Source of the DNA: Candidatus Bathyarchaeia archaeon
GTDB lineage: Archaea > Thermoproteota > Bathyarchaeia > Bathyarchaeales > Bathycorpusculaceae
Assembly (NCBI GenBank): GCA_030019335.1
Contig: JASEET010000003.1
Location: 152,242 to 201,034, forward strand
Length of the DNA: 48,793 nt
Reading direction: 5' to 3'
Both the position numbers and the translations under genes were made by a program. The notes beneath the pieces were generated by a model. The model was not told the DNA's origin. It ran no database searches and worked only from the letters and a program-made list of their open reading frames with translations. Positions 42,673 to 48,793 of the stretch are shown here, piece by piece; positions within the stretch are counted from its first letter, which is position 1; the number at the start of each line of letters is the position of its first letter.

Positions 42673-42872
42673 TGATGAGCTACGATAGGGAGGCTGATGT
42701 GGTCTATATAAGCTTTGGCAAGCCTAGGAAGGCTGTTTCGGAGGAAATAGATTCCTACGTTGTGGTGAGGAGGGACCCAGAGACCAAGGAAATTCTAGGC
42801 GTAACCATAACTAACTTTTCTAAATACTTCGAAGTGAAAAAGCAGCTAAGTATAAAAGTGCCTGCATCATAG
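42654..42872 (+). CDS. DUF2283-family protein, probable antitoxin
   Basis: A 72-residue protein of the DUF2283 family: MSYDREADVVYISFGKPRKA, then VVVRRDPETKEILGVTITNF and SKYFEVKKQL. It starts at TTG 42654 within the toxin gene and overlaps its last 19 bases. Family members accompany RelE-like or PBECR-like toxins. The gene is intact although its toxin is internally deleted; an intact antitoxin outliving its toxin is the expected order of loss. Confidence 0.82.
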   Translation: MEKNQIVMSYDREADVVYISFGKPRKAVSEEIDSYVVVRRDPETKEILGVTITNFSKYFEVKKQLSIKVPAS

Positions 42873-42932
42873 GTAGAGCTTTAATGGATGGAGCTGGTGG
42901 ATAAAAGTCTCTGTTCAGGAAGCCTCGTATTC

Positions 42933-43290
42933 TCATAGTATCAACTGTAGCTTTTCTTTGCTGACGTATTCGATGGAAACACTGCCTAGTGGATACTTCT
43001 TCTCTATTTTCTCCACGAGTTTTCCAACATCTTCGTGGGAATCGATGACTTCCTGTTTGTAGATGGCTATAAACTTGCCGTCGTAAGTTTCGACTAGTTC
43101 ATCCTAATTCTTTTCGTCGGCTATCTCATCTTTTTCTTCTACGGCTTTTCTCTTTTCTTCAGAGAGTTCTGTAATGCTTATTTTAACGGGGAGACTCGAA
43201 CGCTATCTTCTTTTACTATGAGGATGCAGTTCTTTATTGGGATTTCAGCGGTCAATAAGTACTCGTTTCTTTTAGCTATATATGCCTCAC
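42933..43290 (-). pseudogene. DUF5678-like gene with frameshift and in-frame amber codon
   Basis: From about 43290 one frame reads AKRNEYLLTAEIPIKNCILI, then VKEDSVRVSPLK and stops. Adding one A to the A4 run (TTTT at 43181-43184) lets it go on as ISITELSEEKRKAVEEK. After DEKN comes TAG (43106-43104), then DELVETYDGKFIAIYKQEVI and YPLGSVSIEYVSKEKLQLIL in frame to TGA at 42933. DUF5678 relatives have KNWDELVEKYDGK, so TAG replaces Trp. No ATG is in place; an ATA lies where the start may have been. It seems a dead gene at the end of the toxin-antitoxin string. Confidence 0.6.
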
Positions 43291-43514
43291 GTTATAGAGT
43301 GTGACCCTTTTCTTATGCTTATTTATTATGTAGATAATCCTGTAACCTCCAATCCCTAGGCTCCATTTACCTGATAGCTCTCCTCGAAAGGGTTTTCCCA
43401 AACGAGGGTTAATTTCAAGCTTTCTAATAGCCGAACCAATTTTCTTTTCAGCTAGATATCGAGTTTATGGAAGTCTCTTTCGAAACTTCCAGTAACTTTG
43501 AGCCTATATTTCAC
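43276..43514 (-). pseudogene. RelE/ParE toxin remnant, one-base deletion
   Basis: Starts at GTG 43514, overlapping the stop of the VapC gene. It reads YRLKVTGSFERDFHKLDI, then TAG. In the -1 frame the rest is open: LAEKKIGSAIRKLEINPRLG, KPFRGELSGKWSLGIGGYRI and IYIINKHKKRVTLYNVRHI to TAG at 43276, with all landmarks of RelE (GELSGKWS, then GYRIIY). The span of 239 bases lacks one base near CTCGATATCTAG. The toxin is inactivated by one lesion. Confidence 0.75.
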
Positions 43515-43918
43515 TTTGTTTGGTTGGTGATATTGTTTAGTTTTGAAGCCTTGATGTATGGTGTGATCTTTTTTAACAGTTCGGCGTCTTCGGTTATGAG
43601 TGTTAGTTCTTTTGTTTTGGCGTAGTGCACGTATGACGCGTCGTAGAATGTTATTTTCAGTTTTGTTGCAGCGTCCAATATTTCTTCTTCGTTGCAGTTT
43701 ATTTGTATGATTTCCATTATGTTTAGGGTTTGTTTGATTAGTTTTGCGAGGCTTTTAAGTTCTTGATCGGTGACTTTTGCTTGTAGGGTGTAGTTTTTCC
43801 ATAGGATGTTTCCCATTTCGTATCTGGCTAGTTCTAGTGTGCAGTTTCCGACTAAGATTTCGATTTTGTTTTCTTTTATCGCTTTGAACATGGCTGATGA
43901 GTCGAATATGTATTTCAT
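43511..43918 (-). CDS. vapC: PIN-domain toxin (VapC)
   Basis: A 135-residue PIN ribonuclease. The acidic residues are at IFDSSAMFKAI (Asp, about 5), TLELARYEMGNILWKN (Glu), FYDASYVHYA (Asp, about 92) and LITEDAELLK (Asp). The start overlaps the VapB stop in ATGA; the stop overlaps a broken RelE gene in GTGA. Intact. Confidence 0.88.
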   Translation of the reverse strand: MKYIFDSSAMFKAIKENKIEILVGNCTLELARYEMGNILWKNYTLQAKVTDQELKSLAKLIKQTLNIMEIIQINCNEEEILDAATKLKITFYDASYVHYAKTKELTLITEDAELLKKITPYIKASKLNNITNQTK

Positions 43919-44145
43919 CTCTGTGTTCTGTCCTCTCTTATGCTTTTCACTATTTCTTCTACGCTTACTTTGTTGAGTACTGGTTTTAGTTTCTCTATGT
44001 CTTCCTTGAGTTTTTTGGCTTCTCTTCTTCTTATTTCGTCTTCTATGGCTTTTCGTAACAGTTTGGATGGTTTAATCTCTAACTGTTTCATTTTTTCTTT
44101 AAGTTCTTGCGGGATTTTCGTGGAGACAGTCGTATACTTACTCAA
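43915..44145 (-). CDS. vapB: VapB-type antitoxin
   Basis: A 76-residue protein. The N-terminus YTTVSTKIPQELKEKMKQLE and the helix PSKLLRKAIEDEIRRREAKK show a ribbon-helix-helix DNA-binding fold; the acidic/basic C-terminus (VSVEEIVKSIREDRTQR) would bind the PIN toxin encoded by the overlapping next gene. A palindromic CCAATTGG lies 8-16 bases upstream of the ATG region (44154-44161 part), a candidate operator. Confidence 0.85.
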   Translation of the reverse strand: MSKYTTVSTKIPQELKEKMKQLEIKPSKLLRKAIEDEIRRREAKKLKEDIEKLKPVLNKVSVEEIVKSIREDRTQR

Positions 44146-44257
44146 ATTCTCACCAATTGGTAATACTTAATTGGAGGAATAAAAGGTTTTCCTAAAAGTT
44201 TTCAACAAGTATAACTAAGGAAGTTTTCAGGTCTCATTATAGATTTGAGATTGCTTT

Positions 44258-44340
44258 CATCTTTCAACTTCTTTTTTTGAGGCTTCTTTAGCGGCTTTTG
44301 CCACAAGCTCCGTCAACAAGGCGGAGGATAAGAGTACATT
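44258..44340 (-). pseudogene. Short C-terminal remnant of an unidentified protein
   Basis: The minus strand reads ALLTELVAKAAKEASKKEVE and ends with TGA at 44258. Its composition is that of a helical protein tail, but no start or upstream domain exists before the PIN gene end at 44386. I list it as a fragment only. Confidence 0.25.
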
Positions 44341-44385
44341 ACACTTTCCCTGAACTTACTGATCATGAATACTATTGAAAGTATT

Positions 44386-44823
44386 TTAGCTCGGTAAGTC
44401 GAGTAACGAAGGAAATTCTTTAGCTGATTTCACTTTGTCAAAATCCGCATCAAAGGACAGAATATATGGAATGTTATTGTCTCGCATTATTATTACGCTC
44501 ACCCAATCGGTGAGTGATAAGGTTAGGTTGTCGTATTTTCTTAAGCAGGCTTTAGCGGAAGACAGTATTTGTGGAGTAGCTGAAATTGTTTCGATCTTGC
44601 CAGAATCTTGAATAGCTTCATCTACCTTTAACATATGGTTTCGTCTTTTTGTTGCGCTCCAAACAGCTGATATGGCCTCGTCAAGGATGTAGTCGGACGT
44701 ATAAAGCAACGATGCCCTTTCAAAAGCTTCCTTTAGCAACTTTAATCCAAGTTCGTGAAATTTGTCTCTTACATTGAATGCTGCTACGAAGACTGTTGTA
44801 TCTACGAAGAATTTTTCGGTTAT
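44386..44823 (-). CDS. PIN-domain protein lacking a normal start codon (ATA at the start site)
   Basis: The 145-codon frame is intact and has a full PIN active site: FFVDTTVFVAAFN (Asp), YILDEAISAVW (Glu), LTDWVSVII (Asp) and LSFDADFDKV (Asp). Only the start is wrong. The codon before TEKFFVDTT is ATA (44823-44821), with GAGGA well placed upstream. It overlaps the stop of the preceding gene as CGATAAC; if it were CGATGAC, it would be the classical ATGA overlap. A single G-to-A change explains it. The next possible start, TTG 44739, would remove the first catalytic Asp. AUA initiation is possible but unproven. Confidence 0.65.
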   Translation of the reverse strand: MTEKFFVDTTVFVAAFNVRDKFHELGLKLLKEAFERASLLYTSDYILDEAISAVWSATKRRNHMLKVDEAIQDSGKIETISATPQILSSAKACLRKYDNLTLSLTDWVSVIIMRDNNIPYILSFDADFDKVKSAKEFPSLLDLPS

Positions 44824-45319
44824 CGCGGAAATTCCTCGTCGAATTTTGAAGAATCAACCATAATGGATCCTCATCACACTTCGGTTCTTCTATTTTCTTT
44901 GCTTTAGTAATTAATTCGTTAAATAGCTTGATAATTCTATTTGCTCCCTTTGGATCGTTTTTATAAACGTATCCCTTCCTTGATCCGATTTGGCCTGGCG
45001 GATGCTCCTCAGAGTGTATCCAAGAGTTTCCATCGACGAGTAGGTAATGGTCTCTAACCTTCTTTTCTCCAAGGTATAGTTCGACCCCGTACGTCAATAG
45101 CTTGGTTATGATTCCAACAGATGACTGGTTTGCGTATACTCTGATCCGAACGCCTCGTTCATGAGTCTTTTTTGCAGCCATTCTTAAATCTAAGAACTTG
45201 AATGATCCGACTTCTCCTGCAATTATTAAAATGTCTTTCTTAGCAGATGACAGAAGTTCGGATGTGTGTCGCCTAAAATCTTCGTCAAGAGGAGACTGTT
45301 TTATCATAGTTTTTTGCAA
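44820..45319 (-). pseudogene. PLD-like protein paired with a PIN gene, one-base loss near its end
   Basis: The main frame from TTG 45319 gives a phospholipase-D-like fold: SSAKKDILIIAGEVGSFKFL, KKTHERGVRIRVYANQSS and VRDHYLLVDGNSWIHSEEH. The HKD motif reads HYLLVD, so the Lys is absent and catalysis is unlikely. After CDEDP the frame would read on into the PIN gene; the expected end MVDSSKFDEEFPR and TAA (44822-44820) is in the -1 frame, so one base is missing near 44858-44866. These proteins are thought to act as antitoxin/regulator for a PIN toxin. The unshifted version ends at 44720 instead. Confidence 0.65.
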
Positions 45320-45643
45320 GACTTCTCCCTCTTATGTGGTTAAAGTTTTTTAGCATACCAGTATAAAAGGTCACCGATAGGTCTGTGTTGAGAAAATTGT
45401 GTGGAATGAGCGAAAACTTCACTCTTTGAATAATGCATCCTTCGTTTATAATGCTGAGGGAGCTTCTTAATGACTTGCGTGTTGGAAGTGTTTGTTTTTA
45501 GAATACTTAGTTGCGATTGTTTTTGTTAAGATTTTCTTTTGTTGCAACAAAAAGTCATTATTTCGTTTTTTGTGAGATTTCTGCATCGCCGTCGTGCCTA
45601 CTGGTCTGTCGCATGGCGCAGTAAAGAAAGAAGGAGAGGTGTT
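45320..45643. other. Intergenic region, nothing recognised
   Basis: About 320 AT-rich bases upstream of the PLD-like gene. It should contain that gene's promoter (CATACCAGTATAAAAGG region at 45353-45370). I see no gene or structured RNA. Confidence 0.35.
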
Positions 45644-45793
45644 TTAATGTTTGCGTCTTTTGATGGTGATGGTTGTGGTTACGATTGCGGCTATGACTAG
45701 TGTGGCGATGCCGATCTAGGGTGCGAAGAGTTCGAAGTCGTTGAAGGCATGTTTATCAATCATGCTAAGAAGCGCGCTAGGGCTGAAATCATT
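45644..45793 (-). pseudogene. C-terminal fragment of a secreted/S-layer-like protein, with amber codon
   Basis: Downstream of the PIN gene at 45794 the minus strand reads SPSALLSMIDKHAFNDFELF, then AP, TAG (45718-45716), IGIATLVIAAIVTTTI and TIKRRKH before TAA. A short linker, one membrane helix and a basic tail is the usual end of archaeal surface proteins, and Trp after Pro is typical there, so the TAG again probably replaces TGG. Only about 45 codons remain. It has no start of its own. Confidence 0.45.
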
Positions 45794-46282
45794 CTAAACC
45801 AGTTTGTCCAATGCTTTCTGCGGGTCTTTCTCTATGTTTATGGCGGTTAGGCCTTCTTTTATGGCTGTCTGGATAAGCCTGTTATCTGCACTTAACAGTA
45901 GGTCACAACGAGCTTGTTTTGAGGTGGATATTTGAAGTGCGTCGGCTTCATATATGTGGCTTTTCAGTACGATGAGCCATGAGTCAATGAGGCATTTTGC
46001 GGTTATAGGCAGTATTTGGAGTGAGTGAAGTCGGGCCATTTTTATTGACTCTGAAATAAAGTCTGCTAGAGCTACCTTAAACATTTTCTCAGTAATTAAT
46101 CCCCTTGAAACATATCTGTCCAAAGCTCCGAGTGTCTCTCCTACGTTCCAAAGTGAAAATGTAAATTTTAATGTTCCAGTTTCGGCTTTTTGATACACTA
46201 TGTCAACGACTTCGGAGCCGGTCTCTTCAATGTACCTCTTCACGATGCTGCTTGAATCTAGATATATGAGCTTCGCGTTCAT
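45794..46282 (-). CDS. vapC: PIN-domain toxin (VapC)
   Basis: A 162-residue PIN protein: LIYLDSSSIVKRYIEETGSE (first Asp), FSLWNVGETLGALDRYVSRG (Glu), IYEADALQISTSK (Asp) and LLLSADNRLIQTA (Asp). This is the larger VapC type with motif YLDSSxIVKRY. It overlaps its antitoxin gene by 56 bases. Intact. Confidence 0.9.
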   Translation of the reverse strand: MNAKLIYLDSSSIVKRYIEETGSEVVDIVYQKAETGTLKFTFSLWNVGETLGALDRYVSRGLITEKMFKVALADFISESIKMARLHSLQILPITAKCLIDSWLIVLKSHIYEADALQISTSKQARCDLLLSADNRLIQTAIKEGLTAINIEKDPQKALDKLV

Positions 46283-46547
46283 CTCTCATCTCTCTAACGA
46301 TCTTTCCTGCTGATGTTCTGAGTTTAGGTCTTCTATTTTCAACATCCTTGATCGATGGGTAGATTTTGGCATCGAACCCCATGGCATCGGAAAAACTGTT
46401 TAGTAATTCTACGGCGTTAAAGCATTTGATGGCTTGTTCAACAGCGGAGCTGAGGTTTCTATGGCTTCCATATCTTGAGGATATGGTTTCCTTGAATTGG
46501 TTCCATACTTTCTCATTCACTATGATGGTTGTTTTAACCTTACTCAT
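46227..46547 (-). CDS. vapB: Antitoxin partner of the PIN toxin (ribbon-helix-helix-like)
   Basis: A 106-residue protein starting MSKVKTTIIVNEKVWNQFKE, a ribbon-helix-helix N-terminus, with SHRNLSSAVEQAIKCFNAVE as second helix. The C-terminal half (RPKLRTSAGKIVREMRDERE) is charged and would embrace the toxin. The unusually long overlap (56 bases) with vapC tightly couples translation. Confidence 0.82.
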   Translation of the reverse strand: MSKVKTTIIVNEKVWNQFKETISSRYGSHRNLSSAVEQAIKCFNAVELLNSFSDAMGFDAKIYPSIKDVENRRPKLRTSAGKIVREMRDEREAHISRFKQHREEVH

Positions 46548-46894
46548 ATAAGGTTCACCATATAGATGGTTCGCCGTCCTAACTTATAAGCCTTGCGCAT
46601 AGAAATTCGTAAGCCTTCGTTACGTATCGTAAGCGGCTGCAAAACATTAACAGATAGGCGGGAGTATGTGGAAAGCCGAGAGCCTAATCAAAGACCTTAA
46701 AGGAAGCGGGATGTGAGTCTATGTGAGTGCCTTGTTTCTGTGTGTATAGGAAATTGTTGTGTGATGTTGTGGTGTGAGCGGTTTAGACGGTTTGCCCATA
46801 TTATGGGTTAGAGGGTAAGCCTCTTTTGGTATTGATGCTATTGTTTGTCTTCGTTAAAAAATGGGAAAAAAGAGAGAAGGGAGGTTTGGCGACT
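46548..46894. other. Intergenic region with small coding fragment
   Basis: About 350 bases. A 16-codon frame MWKAESLIKDLKGSGM (46665-46715) resembles the start of a small nucleic-acid-binding protein but is cut off at once by TGA. The remainder is G/T-rich without supportable genes. Confidence 0.3.
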
Positions 46895-47040
46895 TTACGG
46901 GTCGTGTGGAGTTTTTTCGCTGATTGTGCCTAGACGTTCGACTATGCTCACTGTTAGGTGTGTTGGGTCTGCTGTTGGGTAACGTATCCTCAAGATGATG
47001 TCTGTGACTCCACGGTTCTCGGTTTGCAGGTATGTTTTTA
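46895..47040 (-). pseudogene. C-terminal fragment of a beta-rich protein
   Basis: The minus strand reads TYLQTENRGVTDIILRIRYP, then TADPTHLTVSIVERLGTISE and KTPHDP before TAA at 46895. It looks like one beta-sandwich domain end from a secreted or viral protein. It has no start; at its left edge (about 47040) it abuts the broken toxin copy on the other strand, so this is probably a recombination junction. Confidence 0.4.
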
Positions 47041-47052
47041 TCGTCTACACCC

Positions 47053-47190
47053 GTAGCTTCCAAGTATTTGGCTGTTGTAGTTAAAGTTCTGGATGGAGAA
47101 GGGTTTATAGTAACCAGTTACTTTACAGAAAGGGTGGTCCTTTGGAGAAGAATCAAATAGTGATGAGTTACTATAGGGATAGCGAAGGTC
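47053..47190 (+). pseudogene. Second copy of the PBECR-like toxin/DUF2283 module, fragment
   Basis: The + strand reads SKYLAVVVKVLDGEGFIVTS, then YFTERVVLWRRIK and TAG at 47158-47160. The last 75 bases are close to 42608-42690, including the overlapping antitoxin start (MEKNQIVMSY), but a 12-base in-frame block coding RKGV is absent and the antitoxin breaks off after about 10 codons. This copy keeps the middle part that the first copy lacks. Both are relics of one module type. Confidence 0.65.
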
Positions 47191-47320
47191 GATTTATGTT
47201 GCAACTTCTTTTTGTACTGCATTAACAGTTTCTGGCAATTTGATTGTATAGTTTTGAATGGGAGGTTCTGCAGAAAAGTTAAGATTGTAGGTTGCAAAAC
47301 AACGCATGAAAAGTGCGTTA

Positions 47321-48070
47321 TTAGTGTTTTCTTTTGAAGAGTTGTTCCCATAAGACTTTTAGGATGTATTTGGAAAAGGTGGCTATTTCGGTTAGGGTTA
47401 GCTTTGATTTTCCTTTCTTTCTGTTTTCGAAGACTATGGGTATTTCGGCTATTTTTGAGTTTTGAAGTTTTGCTTGTCTGATTGTTTCGATTTGGATTTC
47501 GTATGTTTGGCTATGTAGTTTTGGAAGTGCCATTTTGATGTATTCTTTGGAATAACATCTGAAGCCGCTTGTGAAGTCGTTTAGTGGAAGTTTAATTAGG
47601 ATGCGTGTTATTTTGTTAGCTGTTTTGCTTATTAGTAGTCGGGTGAGTTTCCAGCCTTTGACTTTTCCTTTTTTGCAGTATCTGCTTCCGATGACGAGGT
47701 CGTAGCCTTTTTTGGCGAGTTGTAGTAGTTTTGGAATGTCGTTGGGGTTGTGTGAGTAGTCGGCGTCCATGGTGATTATGTATTTGGGCGGTTTTGGTAG
47801 GGATAGAAGGAGGCGGAAGCCGTCTATTATTGCTGTTCCGAGTCCCATCTTGCGGGGTCTGTTTAATAAGATTATGTTTTTGTAGTTTTCTTTTAGCTTC
47901 TTGACGATGTTTTGGGTTCCGTCGGGACTTGAATCGTCTATGACCACTGACACGGAACTAAGCTTTAAATTTTCGATGGTGCGGATGATGTCTGCGATGT
48001 TTTCGGCTTCACAGTACGTTGGAAGGATTATTGCTACCTGTGGATTGGTTTTCATTCTCGCTTTGCTCAA
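47321..48070 (-). CDS. Polyprenol-phosphate mannosyltransferase-like glycosyltransferase (family 2)
   Basis: A 249-residue GT-A enzyme like dolichol-phosphate mannose synthase, which loads a sugar from a nucleotide donor onto dolichol phosphate for protein or lipid glycosylation. Landmarks: VAIILPTYCEAENIADIIRT (residues about 12-31), VVIDDSSPDGT, NRPRKMGLGTAIIDGF, ITMDADYSHNP with the metal-binding DAD, VIGSRYCKKGKVKGW, and NDFTSGFRCYSKEYI. It ends in a basic helix without extra membrane segments. ATG 48070 or 48055 may be the start. Confidence 0.9.
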   Translation of the reverse strand: MSKARMKTNPQVAIILPTYCEAENIADIIRTIENLKLSSVSVVIDDSSPDGTQNIVKKLKENYKNIILLNRPRKMGLGTAIIDGFRLLLSLPKPPKYIITMDADYSHNPNDIPKLLQLAKKGYDLVIGSRYCKKGKVKGWKLTRLLISKTANKITRILIKLPLNDFTSGFRCYSKEYIKMALPKLHSQTYEIQIETIRQAKLQNSKIAEIPIVFENRKKGKSKLTLTEIATFSKYILKVLWEQLFKRKH

Positions 48071-48327
48071 TGGTTCATCAGCCTGTTAATGAATGGTTAG
48101 TGTGTTTCCTTTACATATATCAAATTTTCTACGGTTCACTTGGAGAATTTTTGGCTGTCGTCGGATTTTACATTAAAAGTATTATAAAACGACTACGTGA
48201 TTTATTTAGCGCAGCTCAAAGATAAGTTTTATATTGTCTATGCATCAAAATGTGTCAATTGGTTAAGTTTACAGTTGACTAATGAGAGTGATTTAAAACG
48301 ATTGACGATGAGGAAAAATGTGGAAGG

Positions 48328-48561
48328 GTGAGCCAATTAAAGATGTCCTTTGTTAAGATTGAAAGGTATTTCATCAGGAATCTTGGGGCTTTGTTTATAA
48401 TTGTTTTTGATGTGCTTATCCTTACTTGCGCGTTTTTGCTTATTCAAGGGAATCCTCTGGTTGATAATATGGCGGTTTTTGCGTATTGTTTTTTGGTTGT
48501 TGGTGTTGTTTTACAGGCGGTTGGTTTTTTGAAGGATAAGAGATCAAGGAGCGAATCCTGA
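48328..48561 (+). CDS. Small membrane protein with two helices
   Basis: A 77-residue protein: a short basic start (KMSFVKIERYFIRNLG), two hydrophobic helices (about 19-40 and 48-66) and a charged end KDKRSRSES. GTG 48328 or ATG 48343 may be the start. It diverges from the glycosyltransferase gene; TTTTATAT near 48226-48233 is a possible promoter. No family recognised. Confidence 0.55.
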   Translation: MSQLKMSFVKIERYFIRNLGALFIIVFDVLILTCAFLLIQGNPLVDNMAVFAYCFLVVGVVLQAVGFLKDKRSRSES

Positions 48562-48613
48562 TGAAGAAAAGGGTTGGTATGCGAGGTGTTTAGAGAGGTT
48601 TTTGGTGGTAGGG

Positions 48614-48745
48614 ATGGTTAAGAGGAAGATGTTGGCTGCGGATGAGGGGTTGGCTGAGCAGATGGTGAGGATTGCTGAGGATAGGGGTCAGACGCTGTTT
48701 GGTTTGGTGAATGAGGTTTTGGAGCAGGCTGTGAGGGCAAGCTGA
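48614..48745 (+). CDS. 43-residue antitoxin-like protein
   Basis: Reads MVKRKMLAADEGLAEQMVRI, then AEDRGQTLFGLVNEVLEQAV and RAS. This is the N-terminal DNA-binding-like part of small archaeal proteins that normally continue for another 20-40 residues. Its TGA overlaps the ATG of the next gene in TGATG. It may be a natural short form or cut by a nonsense change. Confidence 0.45.
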   Translation: MVKRKMLAADEGLAEQMVRIAEDRGQTLFGLVNEVLEQAVRAS

Positions 48746-48793
48746 TGAAGCGAACCGTTCATCTTTCACCTGAACAGTTAAAGCAATTCTGGC
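48745..48793 (+). CDS. Start of a gene running off the right edge
   Basis: ATG 48745 overlaps the preceding stop; the visible part reads MKRTVHLSPEQLKQFW and is open to the end of the window. Given its coupling to an antitoxin-like gene it may be the second gene of a module. Too short to identify. Confidence 0.35.
   Translation, partial: MKRTVHLSPEQLKQFW

Noticed and set aside
46854-47090. Minus-strand frame around 47000-47090 read as an upstream part of the beta-rich fragment.
   Set aside because: The part right of about 47050 is antisense to the PBECR-like toxin fragment, which is clearly the real coding strand there.
48019-48225. 68-codon open frame overlapping the glycosyltransferase start.
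   Set aside because: Antisense to the glycosyltransferase N-terminus for much of its start; the rest is promoter-type AT-rich sequence.
1-48793. Reassignment of TAG to an amino acid (Trp or pyrrolysine) throughout the genome.
   Set aside because: Fumarase beta, tldD, tldE, the thioesterase and other intact genes end at TAG just where their families end; in tldD the next gene starts one base after the TAG.
1-48793. CRISPR arrays, insertion sequences with transposase, rRNA or tRNA genes, origin.
   Set aside because: Looked for regular repeats, transposase motifs, T-loop-like GGTTC-AATCC and structured GC-rich blocks; none could be supported by reading.

Overview
The window is chromosomal DNA from an archaeon, most likely a Bathyarchaeia/Thermoproteota-type lineage. 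The evidence is a two-repeat TATA-binding protein, an archaeal Lhr-type helicase, an ATP-dependent DNA ligase, RNase Z, a THUMP-domain tRNA methyltransferase, a TldD/TldE pair, archaeal signal peptidase, Cren7-like small proteins, TATA-box promoters and frequent TTG/GTG starts. The lineage call is inference; no rRNA or tRNA gene was recognised.

Left part (1-23.6 kb), mostly housekeeping: an ABC exporter pair and a frameshifted lone permease; the two fumarase subunits; a three-gene membrane cluster; RimI; a LarA-family protein; a methyltransferase; a frameshifted zinc-ribbon gene; a metallo-beta-lactamase-fold hydrolase with pyrE; tbp; a RelBE-type module; signal peptidase; two tandem Cren7-like zinc-ribbon proteins (one only 56 aa); tldD-tldE; lhr; a Cys-rich protein; a methyltransferase; and a thioesterase.

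Middle (23.6-40.7 kb): a CxxCxxCC protein, then a compact operon (24233-27615) of ArsR-type regulator, membrane protein, 43-aa protein, bactofilin-like protein, ABC ATPase and ABC permease, behind a TATA box overlapped by direct repeats. Next come kaiC-like ATPase plus ligase, two acetyltransferases (the second frameshifted), a TIM-barrel isomerase, a VapBC pair, rnz, a decayed MNT/HepT pair, an operon of class II HMG-CoA reductase, PRPP synthetase and tRNA methyltransferase, and an intact MNT/HEPN pair.

Right part (40.7-48.8 kb): a gene-poor accessory zone dominated by toxin-antitoxin genes and their remains: a ribbon-helix-helix protein with an overlapping 59-aa partner, two complementary broken copies of a PBECR-like toxin/DUF2283 module, a VapB-VapC-RelE-DUF5678 string whose last two genes are broken, a PLD-like/PIN pair whose PIN gene has ATA where its start should be, a further VapBC pair, and fragments of secreted proteins. 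A dolichol-phosphate-mannose-synthase-like gene follows near the right edge.

The most striking overall signal is many one-base indels, several in short A/T runs, plus TGG-to-TAG changes at Trp positions. They are confined to accessory genes, while about 17 kb of housekeeping genes is unbroken. This argues for real decay of a toxin-antitoxin-rich region, although homopolymer assembly error must be excluded.
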